Shown: in pieces, positions 48,198 to 59,300 of the stretch
Numbering within the stretch: the stretch's first letter is position 1
Layout of the letters: every line of letters begins with the position of its first letter
Assembly: GCF_021130785.1 (NCBI RefSeq)
Contig: NC_060214.1
Coordinates: 44,189,001-44,253,000, forward strand
Source of the DNA: Homalodisca vitripennis
Taxonomy: Eukaryota; Arthropoda; Insecta; Hemiptera; Cicadellidae
DNA length: 64,000 bases
Direction of reading: 5' to 3'
Made by a program: the position numbers and the translations under genes
The notes under the pieces: generated by a model
Seen by the model: only the letters and a program-made list of their open reading frames with translations
Told to the model about the DNA's origin: nothing
Databases searched by the model: none

Positions 48198-51149
48198 TCT
48201 ACCCAGACTAGTGCACTGTAGAGAAACATTCCTTTAGGAAAAAACTTAATGTGACATTTTTAATATGCATATATTTACTTAGTCAGATTTGTAGTATAAT
48301 GCAGAACCTACAAAATTCTATCACAAAATATTACACCTGTAAATTAAACTATTCTTACAGCACATTTAACGCAGTAGATCTTGGTTTATTATTATTTTTG
48401 AAATTATAAAACTTAAATTTTAATCACTGATCTGTAAAAACACAACTTTGATTATGTAACTAGTGTCCTATTATTACAAAAACTAATCAAAATAACGATG
48501 CAGTATTTAGATTTTCGTTCATTTATTTTTGTTTCAATCTACTACAAATTAATTTTATGATCATATATACATCTAATCTTGTTGTTATTTTACTTATTGA
48601 TTCGATGTTTATTGTTGATCAAACATCGATCTTAAAAAAAATCTTCCCCACAAAAAACAAGGCTATTACCCTTAAAACTGGTAGTAGAAGTTTTCTAAAT
48701 ATCCTATTAGATTAATGGAATTTTCATTAATTTTCTCTTGGTACACATCCTCGGAAACATCAGTTAAGTCAACATAAGTTCAGAAGAGAAGGCCTTATGC
48801 TGATAATCCCAAACATCCCCAATCTTATTTCCATTATCAGTTAACCAAAGATTTACTAATTTTCAAAATCCCGATATGAACTTTAATCTAAAAATGATCT
48901 CTACAACTTGCCCATAAAATCTAAACTTACATTTTTGTCTATGCTTTAATTTTTATTTATCATCTTACCTTTATATTTCCGTTTTATTTTTGAAATGGTA
49001 CGCTTAATATTTCTATAATGTGATTTTGCTAATACGCATAACGCATAAAGGCACCGTTAACATTCTTCAATTGCGTACAGGGCTACAATGCGCTTATTTT
49101 ATTTCACTATAATTACTTTATATACATGTTAATTATGTAGCTTATTATAAAACTTATAACTTTCACTTATACATTGTTATGTTCATTGTAATAAAATATT
49201 CGTTTGTGATTGCTGAGATCTTCTCCTTTAATTTTTAATTGTTATAAAACCTGAACGCCACGTGAATTTAGCTCTATTCTTTATTCAGAAAACTTTATAC
49301 AATTCTGTACGTGTTTAAAAACGTTCTAATTCAATTCAAGATCTTGATTATTTAGACTCTAACAGGTTTTATATCCTATTTATAGGATTTGAAATATATT
49401 AAAATATATTGTGTTTCTTGAAAATATAAGTTAATGTTTTATTGTAGACACGGATCCCTAATTGCATATAAACCACAAAAAGTCATATCGCAAGATATCA
49501 ACGGCATTATACCGAACACTTACGAACCTAAATTATCTTAACTTAATTTTAAACAGAAATTTATATTATTTATTTACGCAAAACATTTTGCTTCTTTTAA
49601 TGAAATGTTAAAAGTTTCACAATATATTAAGTAGCAATACACAATAAACAGTTAATTTGCACAACCCTAAATATTCATAAACTAGATGTATATGTAACTT
49701 TATAAAATATCCAAATGCATTTGATCTCGTTAAATTACAGTGTATCAGTTATATTGAAAACAGTTTTTTGATTATACTCGTAGTAAGGAACATAAACCAC
49801 TCATATTCTAAGCTAACAAATATCACACATACTTATTTTTATCTAAAAGTTCTAATGGGTTGGAAGAACATTTCAATCCAATTATTAGAACAAGCGAACA
49901 TGAAATATGTATTAAGCTGAGAGTATCCACAGGACAGTTTAGTTCTGAATGGTTTATATATAAGCATAAACTAGTCATAGCGAAACCGAGGTGTCAAATC
50001 TGGAAAACCTATGAATGTGTGTCACACACAACATGACCATGACATATTTGTGTGTGTGTATTTGTCATAACTGTAAAAAATGTCGAGATATTGGGGTAAA
50101 AGGGATGATCGACTAGATTTTTGTACTGCCAAGTATTGAGTGAATACTATTCCCTACACACTTTGAGTGGAAGAGGCTGGAACATAGCTACTACATAGCT
50201 CTGATCTTCATCAAAGGTGATAAGACTGAGTTACATTGTCCTCTATCCCTCCTCTTGTGTTCTTCGCGGCATGTGGTCCCCTCTCACTAAACTTACTCGC
50301 ACTAAAACCTTTCACTCCAGAACCAAATCACAAAGATCCTTATTAAAACTAATGCAGGGACAGGTTTCCACAGCTTCTTCTTCTAAGAGAAGAAAAGAAA
50401 GCATATATTATATCGTCTTATAAAGGTATATTGGATTACGTATAAAACGTCATTAATGACTGCAGATACACAATACTGATATTCATGATAATCCACGGTT
50501 TAACTCTGCAGACCACTAGTATTCAAGTTATCAAGTTAGAACAATCCTCTTCATTCACTTGTGAAGGAGCAAGTAATGATATACCTTGCGGCTGGGTTTT
50601 GAAATGCACGGTTAAAATTACAAAGTTACAAGAAACTATTCGTAAACTCAAATTATTAAGCTAGATGAAATAGAAGAATCTTTAACTTTGATAGACTTTA
50701 AAGAAACTTCGACAATTGATCCTTGATGAATACATTGACGCTTGATTGGCTGAGCGTACAAAACAATGCATTGCTTGAATATTCGTTGTTAATTTAAATT
50801 TTAAAATGTCCAAAGATTTATTGCATCCTAAAACACAACTTGGTATTCTTGAAAAAATACTGTACATGGTTATAAACTACTTTACTGACGGCAATTATCC
50901 AGTAATCACCGAGATAAATGTTTCTACGAATATCGATTACAAGAAAACTGTATCATTTTAATTGTTTCGTTGGTTTATTCTGCGGGCATGTCCAGCATTC
51001 CGCTTGCCTTACGTTAGTGGGATAATGTGCTGTGTGATTTTCAATACAATAATTGTTTTAAAATATTATTACAAAACTAGTAACGTTTTATCCTTTAAAA
51101 CTTTATCTAAATTCATTGATACAAAATTACAACAGTGGTTTTATATTGG
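48198..51149. other. Spacer after Gr copy C, no gene seen
   Basis: It is AT-rich. Short frames at 50,217-50,423 and 50,962-51,192 show no motif. No fourth receptor copy is present. Confidence 0.55.
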
Positions 51150-52776
51150 TCTCGGATCAGACATGTTGCTACGACACGTTAATACAAAGTGAACTGATAC
51201 TTAACAGCTGTGAATATTTTCAGCTGAAGTTCTACCAAAGAGGACAAGAAAAACAATTTGTTTACATTTAGATTTACGTTATTTATTGAAGTCGCTTGAT
51301 CAGTAGTCCTAATGCAAGATTGCAATAGGTTAAATTTTCACCAGTTGTTCTATGTAAACATTAATAATATTTACAACAAAAACAAGCTCGCCCCCCATAA
51401 CGATTTTCTAATCAATTATAGTTCCATTGAAAGCATAGAGTAAGCATAAAAACATATAAAAAATAACACCCACTTTCTGTATTTCAATATATTCTGTTAC
51501 TCACTTTGGAGGATAGAGATTATCACAGATATATAAAAATTTTGGAGAGTTTTAGCTTTTAAGTGAAAATTCTTAGTAAAGGTTATTATAAGTGTTGATC
51601 TTGGAAGAATGCGTCTAAACGATCGGAGTTTCAAATGTTTTTCTATTTTTAATTGTCCAAGTTTTCCCCGACCAGTTTGTGCTGCTTATCAATTGTGTGT
51701 GTGTTTGTTTTTGTTTTTTTATAAAGGTTCCAATGTTTCAAAAAGTTAAAAAATTACGGGGCAAATAACATTAAAATATAATAGGAATAAAGTTATAAAA
51801 AGTGTACTACGTGGCCGCGTTATAAGTTTATAATAAGGCCAGCCAACAGGCAAAAGGAAGAAAATAAAAAATTAAAACATTGTGGTAATTATTTGTGTGA
51901 GTGCTAAAAATTGTAAATAGTACATTAATAGAGATTGAAATGGTCCCGCATTACCCTCAAAATAACCTAAGTAGCATACAAATCAAAAGTTTTTGTTGTT
52001 TCTATGTGGTGGAATAACTATTGTTGGGACATTTTAAGATAATCAAGTTTTTTAAACTGAATGGATTTCAAATAATTTGTTGGTAATTTTACATTTTTAA
52101 TCTGCAGTCAAAATTGAGTCAGATAAGTTCAAATTATAGTTAGCAATACAAATCACATGTAGTGAAATAACTATTGTTAATAGTGTAGGAATTGGTTTTA
52201 AATTAAATCCCCCCCTGTTGGCCAGGTTCTGATACTATACTGTAAATATTTAAATAACTATAACTGAAATTCGGTAGTTTGAGATTAGGCTAAAATCAGG
52301 AATATCAATTAGAGGTTATCTCCAGATATAAAAATTGGAAGTTATTAGTAAAATACACTTTTAAAACTGAAAGTTGGTAACTATTATTAAGTGTGCCAGT
52401 GATTGATCAATTTTAATTTTTTGGTTTAAAAATAAATTGTTTTTTATCTTGGTAATGTTTTTAAATTGGATCCAGCAGAATGCCGCATACGATCGCAGTT
52501 TTCAAATGTTTTTCTATTTTAAATTCCAAGGTTTTTCCCTGACAGTTTTTGGTGCTGCTCGATCAAAATTTTGTGTGTAGTTTTGTATCGATCGGTGTAA
52601 TTATTGTGTAAAGTGCTAATTGTAAAAATATTTAAAATTAATAGAGAATCACATGTTGTCAATAAACTATTGTTAAATAATCGGTAGGAATTGGTTTTAA
52701 ATTAAAATTCTGTTGGCACAGTTTCTGATACTATAACTGTAATTTTAAAACTTATCTATAAATGAAAATTCAATAG

Positions 52777-53095
52777 TTTAGATAGGGCTTAATCAGAAAT
52801 ATCAATAATTCGATTGAGATGGGTGGCTGCTTATTATACTTCAGCCTTTAAATAACTATGAATCTAATTCGGATCATCATTTTATTTTAGTAGTTTAGAT
52901 AGGCTATTCAGAAATATCAATTCGACTGAGATGGTGGCCGCTTATTATACTTCTCCCTTTAAATAACTATAATCTAATTTGGATCGTCATTTTAGTACTT
53001 TAGATAGGCTATTCAGATATATCAATAATTTGATTGTGATGGTGGCCACTTATTGTACTTCAGACCTATAGGGAATACTTCTTTAGTATTTTAGA
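52777..53095 (+). repeat. Internal minisatellite, unit about 106 bp, three copies
   Basis: Each unit contains TTTAGATAGGCTATTCAGAA, GATGGTGGCCGCTTATTATA and TTTAAATAACTATAATCTAA. Further copies lie at 53,705-53,930, in reverse at about 55,330-55,690, and in part at 57,440-57,650. Confidence 0.85.
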
Positions 53096-53214
53096 TACTG
53101 TAGTCTATGTTGTTATACATTTTTATCTAGAAGTTACTTAATTAAAATTACATATTGAATAAGTTACTCATATTCATTGTGTACTATTATAAAGAATTTT
53201 ATTTTTACAGAAAA

Positions 53215-53277
53215 ATGCCACGTCTTCGTGGAAGAGGACGAATAGTTATTCAATCATGTGATTTATATGCTACTTAA
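53215..53277 (+). other. Short start of an open frame (MPRLRGRGR) after a splice-acceptor-like site
   Basis: TTTATTTTTACAG directly precedes an ATG that opens a 20-codon frame beginning MPRLRGRGRIVI and ending in TAA. Basic N-termini like this occur in some transposon proteins. It may be the relic of a coding exon from the autonomous parent. The inverted copy near 55,150-55,200 has two extra bases. Confidence 0.3.
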
Positions 53278-53704
53278 TTTGAACTTATGTGACCAAACTG
53301 TTAACAATAGTTATTCACAAATAGAAAAACAACCTTTTGATTTGTATGCAACTTAGGTTATGCGACCAATATACTCACTTCGTTCAATAAATTTTCAAAA
53401 TTAGTTCAATAACTTCAATGAAATGACTATAGTTTTTTATGTACTTCAAACATCTTCAATCTCTATTAATGTATTATTACAATTAGCACTCACACAATAA
53501 TTACACAATGTTACAAAGCAACACACATATTTGATAGCAGCACAAACTGTCAGGAAAAACCTGGAATTAAAATAGAAAACATTTGAAACTGTGATCGTAG
53601 CGCATTCTGCTGGATACAATGTAAAACATTTCCAAGATGGTCCACCCAATTAGGAGGAGTTCAGCTCCATACACACGCACACAAGAAATATAAAGATAAT
53701 AAAA

Positions 53705-54619
53705 TTCGGTAGTTTAGATAGGCTAATTAGAAATATCAATAATTTGGATTGCGATGTTGGCCGCTTATTATAATTCAGCCTTTAAATAACTATAATCTAA
53801 TTCAGTTTGTCCATTTTAGTAGTTTAGATAGGCTATTCAGAAATATCTATAATTCGATTGTGATGGTGGCCAACTTATTATACTTCAGCCCTATACGGAA
53901 ATACTTATTTAGTATTTTAGATAAATTAAATTCTGTTGGCCAGTTCCGATACTACACTGTAATTTTAATTAACTATAATTAAATTCTTATAACGTGTACA
54001 GGACAACGTCTGTCGGGTCTGCTAGTATATATATATATAAGAAAGTTTTAAGAAATTAGAGAAAACTGGGAAGTTTACCATTGCTGGTACACTCAGTGGA
54101 ATATCGACTAATATACAATTAATGTGTCTAGACGATCCTCATGGTGGCCAGTAGCTGCAAACCGCATACCGCAATGACATTATAATTTGCATTACATAGT
54201 GGTAATCAAAATGGTCTTGAAGATATTGGTTTGTGGCTTTAAGTCATGAGATCCACAGCCTTTTCATCTCTTAAAAAGTTAATATAAGTAAAATTTTAAA
54301 TTTATGTATTTTACTCTTACTGCCTGAATCCCACAACGAATCAGGAGAAAACCTTATCAGGACTTGAGTCGAGTCGAATTGTTCAGCCATAGCACATACA
54401 TGTTTTCGTGGTTCACAATAGGGGTAGCGTCCTGTATATACTTTTAATTTAAGTGATACAATTGTAGTTATTTGTTTTTATTACAAAGATATTTCACTGA
54501 GAATGGATTCCTCATTAACAAAAGACTAAGTTCAAGGTTTGAAGGAAATAATAATGCAAAATTTGCAAACTGCTCATAATGTAGAAAAGGAAAACCACCT
54601 TTAATAAGTTTTTTTTTTT
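53705..54619. other. Spacer between the inverted arms, with a Helitron-like 3' end
   Basis: The left third repeats the 106-bp minisatellite unit in plus orientation and stops at CTAG 54,022-54,025, after GGACAACGTCTGTCGGGTCT. The GGAC..GTCT pair can form the short hairpin that precedes CTAG at Helitron 3' ends. The remainder has no partner in the cluster and no gene. Confidence 0.5.
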
Positions 54620-57350
54620 TTTAATCTTTATTATCTTTATAATTTCTTGTGTGCGGTGTGTATGGAAGCTGAAACTCCTACTAATTGGGTGGACCATCTT
54701 GGAATGTTTTACATTGTATCCAGCAAGAAATTGCCTGCGCTACGATCAACAGTTTTCAAATGTTTTTCTATTTTTAATTCCAGGTTTTCCTGACAGTTTT
54801 GTGCTGCTATCAAATACTGTGTGTTGCCTTTTGTAACATTGTGTAAATTATTGTGTGAGTGCTAATTGTCAATAATACATTTAATAGAGAATTGAAAGAT
54901 GTTTTGCAAGTACTATAAAAAACTATAGTCATCTCATTGAAGTTATTGAACTCCCCCCCCCCCAATTTTTGAAAATTTATTGAAACGAAGTGAGTAATAT
55001 TGGTCGCAATAACCTTAAGTTGACCATACAAATCAAAAGGTTGTTTTTTCTATTTGTGGAATAAAACTATTGTTAAAACAGACATTTGGTCACATAAGTT
55101 TCAAAATTAAGTAGCATATAAATCACATGATTAGAAATAACTATTCGTCCCTCTTCCACGAAGACGTGGCCATTTTTTTCTGTAAAAATATAAAATTGCT
55201 TTATAATAGTACAACAATTGAATTATGAGTAACTTATTCAAATATGATAATTTTAATTAAGGTAACTTTCTAGATAAAAATGTATAACAACACTAGACTA
55301 TACAGGTATCTAAAATTACTAAAGAAGTATTCCCTATAGGTCTGAAGTACAATAAGTGGCCCAACCATCACAATCAAATTTATTGATAACTATCTGAATA
55401 AGCCTATCTAAAGATACTAAAATGAACGAAGTCCAAATTAGATTATAGTTATTTAAAGGGAGAAGTATAATAAGCGGGCGGCCACCACTATCTCAACATG
55501 GGTCGCAATTGATTATTTCTGAATCAGCCTAATCTAACCTCACTACTAAACATAAAATGATGATCCGAATTAGATTATAGTTTATTTAAAGGCTGCTGAA
55601 GTATAAATAAGCAGCCACCCCTATCCTCAATTACCGAATTAATTAGATAATTTCCTGATATAGCCTATCATAAACTATTGAATTTCATTTATAGATATTT
55701 AAAATGTACAAGCTATAGTATCAGAACTGGCCAACAGAATTTAGATTTTAAAACCAATTCTCCCCCTACATTAATTAACAAATAGGTTATTGACACATGT
55801 GATTCTCTATTAAATTTAAATATTACAATTAGCACTTACACAATAAATTACACGATGATACAAAATCTACAACCACAAATTTGATAGACAGCCAGCACAA
55901 ACTGTCGGAAAACCTGGAATTAAAATAGAAAAAAACATTTTGACAACTGCGATCGTAGCGCATTCTGCCTGGATCCAATTTTAAAACATACCAAGGATAA
56001 AAAACAATTTTATTTTTAAACCAAAAAATTAATCTGAATCAATTCATCTGCACACTTAAATAACATTTACCAATTTCCGAGTTAAAAGTGTATTTTTACT
56101 AAAACTTCCCAAATTTTATATCTGGATAAACCTTTTTCTATTGATATCTGCCTGATTAAGCCTGTAATCTAAACTACCGAGAATTCATTAATAGTTATTT
56201 AAAATTAACAGTAATAGTATCAGAAACTGGCCAACAGAATTTTAATTATTAAAAAAAAACCAATTCCTACACTATTTAAACCAATAGATTTTATTCCACA
56301 CAATGTGATTTGTATGCTACCGTTAATTTGAACTTATCTGACCAATTTTGACTTGCAGATTAAAAATGTATAAATTAACAACAAATTATTTGAAGAATCC
56401 ATTAGTTTAAAACTTGATTTAAGTCTAAAATGTCAACAATAGTTATTCACAGAATAAAGGATACAATAGCGTACAAACACAACCTTTTGATTTGTATGCT
56501 ACCTTAGGTTTATTTGAGGTAATATTGCGCACCAATAATCATCTATTAAAAGTGTAACTATTACAATTTTATGACACTCACACAATAATTACACAGAATG
56601 TTTTTCATTTTTTTAATTTTCTTCCTTTTGCCTGTTGGCTGGGCCTTTATAAACTTATAACGCCGGCCCATCGGTAGTAACAACTTTTATATAACTTTAT
56701 TTCTATGTATATTTTAATGTTATTTGCCGTATTTACTTATTTGACAACATTGAACCTTACAAAACAAACACACACACCATTGATATGCCAAGCACAAACT
56801 GTCGGGAAAACTTGGAATTAAAATAAGAAAAACATGTTTGAAACAAAAAAATCCCCTTTTTTTTTTTTCCGATCGTCAGCCGGCATTCTTCCCAAGAATC
56901 AACACTTAATAATTTACTAAGAATTTCACTTAAAAGCTAAAAACTTCCAATTTTTTTTTTTTAAATTAAATTTCCTGGATAATCTCTATCCTCCAAAGTG
57001 AGTACAGAAATATATTGAAGATAAGAAAGTGGTGTCTATTTTATATATGTTTATTTATGCTTACTCTATGCTTTTTCAAGACATATTAATTTCGATTAAA
57101 AACGTATGGCTGTGTTGTAAATAATTATAATGTTTACATAGAACAACTGGTGAAAATTTAGACCTTTGGCCAATCTGCAATTAGACTACTGATCAAGCAC
57201 TTTCATAATAACGTAATCTAAATGTAAACAAATGTTTTCCTCGCCCTCTTTGGTTGAACTTCCAGCTGAAAAATATTCAACAGCTGTTAAGTATTGCAGT
57301 TGTCACTTTGTTATTACGTGTACGTAGCAACAGGTCTGTCAGAACCAAAT
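54620..57350. repeat. Right arm of the large inverted repeat (about 2.7 kb)
   Basis: This is the reverse complement of 51,150-53,704. It is slightly longer, chiefly because of many extra single bases. Its left edge has TTCTTGTGTGCG..GTGTATGG, which also occurs, inverted, at about 53,670-53,690 and 58,800-58,840. This looks like a conserved element terminus. Confidence 0.85.
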
Positions 57351-58860
57351 ATATAAACGACTCCCCCTACTCACAACATCAACAATTTATAATTAAAAAT
57401 TTAATTAAATTTGGACCGAATAAATAAACTATAATGAAAACTTCCAAGTAGTTATTTGGATAGGCTATTTTACAGAAATAATCAAGTAATTCCTGATTGT
57501 GGTGGTTGGCTGCTTTATTATAACGTTCAGCCTTTAAATAACCTATTAATCCAAATTTCGGATAAGTTAGTTTGGATAGGCTATTTCAGATAATTATCAA
57601 TAATTCGATTGTGATGGAGGCCACTTATATTATACTTCAGGCCCTATTGGAAAACCATCTTATTTTGTTTTTATGTACTACTCCTTGAAAGGAATTAACA
57701 AACAAAATATTGTTACATTTCCAATAGCATATACGATAAATTAATGTTAGTAAAATTAAAAAAACGGCATCCAAATACTTGTTATAAAATTTAGTAATTT
57801 AAAAATTACAGTAATAATGTCGGAACTGGCCAACCAGAATTTTTAATTTAAAACCAATTCCCCTACTACTATTAAACAAATAATAGTAGTTTTATTCCAC
57901 ACATGTGATTTAGTTATGGCTACTTAATTTGAAAACTTATGGTGACCCAATTCTGACTGCAGATATAAAAAATGTAAAATTACAAAACAAATTATTTTTA
58001 AATCCAATTAGTTTAACAAACTTGATTAGTCTAAACTGTTAACAATATTCACACATAGAAAACACCAAACCTTTTGATTTGTATGGCTACTTAGGTTATT
58101 TTTGAGGGGTATGGCGGACCAATATAGCACAACTTCAATGTTGCCAAAATGAGTTCCAATAACTTTAATAAATAAGTATAGTTTTTTTATTCGCACTTTA
58201 AACATCTTCACTCTCTATTAATATATTATAAAAAACAATTTAGCACTCACCACCAAATAATTACAGAATGTTACAAAACAACACACAAATTTGATAGCAG
58301 CACAAACAAAATGTCCGGTGAAAAGACCTAGGAATTAAAAATAGAAAAACATTAATGGCTGGTTGTTGTAATATTAGGCCTATAATGTTTACGTTAGAAC
58401 AATTGGTGGAAAACTTCAATCTTTGCAATCTGCATTAAACAACTACTGATCAAGCCACTTTTACAAGTTTAAAAATATTAAACTTTTCTAAATTTTAAAT
58501 GTGACACAAATGTTTCTGCCTCTTTGATGGAACTAATCAGCTGAAAATATTCACCGAGCTTGTTAAGTATCAGTTCACTTTGTTATTACGGTTTGTCGTT
58601 TCGTGGCGCAGTCCTGGCGGATCCAACTGTCAAACACTCCTCACCATCCAAACAACAATTTTATTAATAAAAAATTAATTAAATAAACTATTTAAAACTT
58701 GAACCGAATGTATAAATTCTAACAACCATTCTCGGATCCGAACTGAAGAGACACACAAAAAGTTTCATTAAAATCGGGTTCCACCCGTTTAGGAGGAGAG
58801 TTTAGGACCATACACACGCACACAAGAAATATGATATATACTGAAGATATATATATATAT
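57351..58860 (-). repeat. Third, rearranged copy of the same repeat family
   Basis: Blocks shared with the left arm are present in the same orientation: minisatellite units at 57,440-57,650, the TTTGATTTGTATGGCTACTT block near 58,072, the ATAGCAGCACAAAC block near 58,294 and an ACAATTGGTGGAAAA block near 58,399. On the minus strand the right end reads TGTGCGTGTGTATGGTCCTA followed by an ACGGGTGGAACCCGATTTTA block, typical of the first bases of an insect transposon. The copy carries many extra bases and a different internal order. Confidence 0.65.
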
Positions 58861-58894
58861 ATATAGTTTATGATATATACAACCCTTAACTTAT

Positions 58895-59300
58895 TTAAGA
58901 GCACTGTTACGGTTGTAATGATAACACATTCACAACCGGAGTTTCAAGTCCCAGTGCAGAGCAAGTACTTTTCTGTGATTCAACTTTTTATGTGAAGACA
59001 ATTAAATAATCTATTTGCCATTGTATACAATTTTTTTTATATATATACAAAATTTATTTAGTGATAGCACCACTCAACCCAACCCGGGGTGTCTCAAGTG
59101 AGAAGATCCCGTGTTCTATAGTCCTGGGCAGAGCAAGAAACTTTTGTTGGTACCATCTAACTTATTGTAACTGGAAAAACAAAACTATTTGTAAAAAGGT
59201 AAATAACATATGATTTTGTTATATTCCAACAGTGCTCCTCTTTTCATCGGTTACAACCAAATGTGAGGTCTCAGTATGAATTCCTGACCAGCAAGACGTA
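58895..59300 (+). repeat. Three tandem tRNA-like (SINE-type) units, about 167 bp apart
   Basis: Units start near 58,899 (AGCACTGTTACGG), 59,066 (AGCACCACTCAACC) and 59,233 (GTGCTCCTCTTTTC). The first carries an A-box-like TTTAAGAGCACTG, a possible anticodon-type stem GGTTGT/ACAACC and a B-box-like GTTTCAAGTCC. The second has TTCTATAGTCC at the same place, and units 1 and 2 both continue GCAGAGCAAG. Unit 3 is more diverged. None is a usable tRNA gene. Confidence 0.45.

Larger units (their letters stand above)
51150..53704. repeat. Left arm of a large inverted repeat (about 2.55 kb)
   Basis: The arm is the reverse complement of about 54,620-57,350. Matching landmarks include ATGTTGCTACGACACG with the text near 57,320, GGCCAGCCAACAGGCAAAAG (51,838) with its complement near 56,630, and the central block CCACGTCTTCGTGGAAGAGG (53,219) with its complement near 55,160. 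It contains three tandem copies of a unit of about 106 bp at 52,777-53,095. It is probably a non-autonomous transposon copy. Confidence 0.85.

Noticed and set aside
51150..57350. Simple missed-adapter palindrome as the whole explanation of the inverted repeat
   Set aside because: Such an artefact mirrors right at the centre. Here 0.9 kb of unpaired sequence separates the arms. A more complex artefact remains possible and is noted in the findings.
58895..59300. Functional tRNA genes
   Set aside because: No unit folds convincingly with acceptor, D, anticodon and T arms of normal length; only box-like motifs remain.
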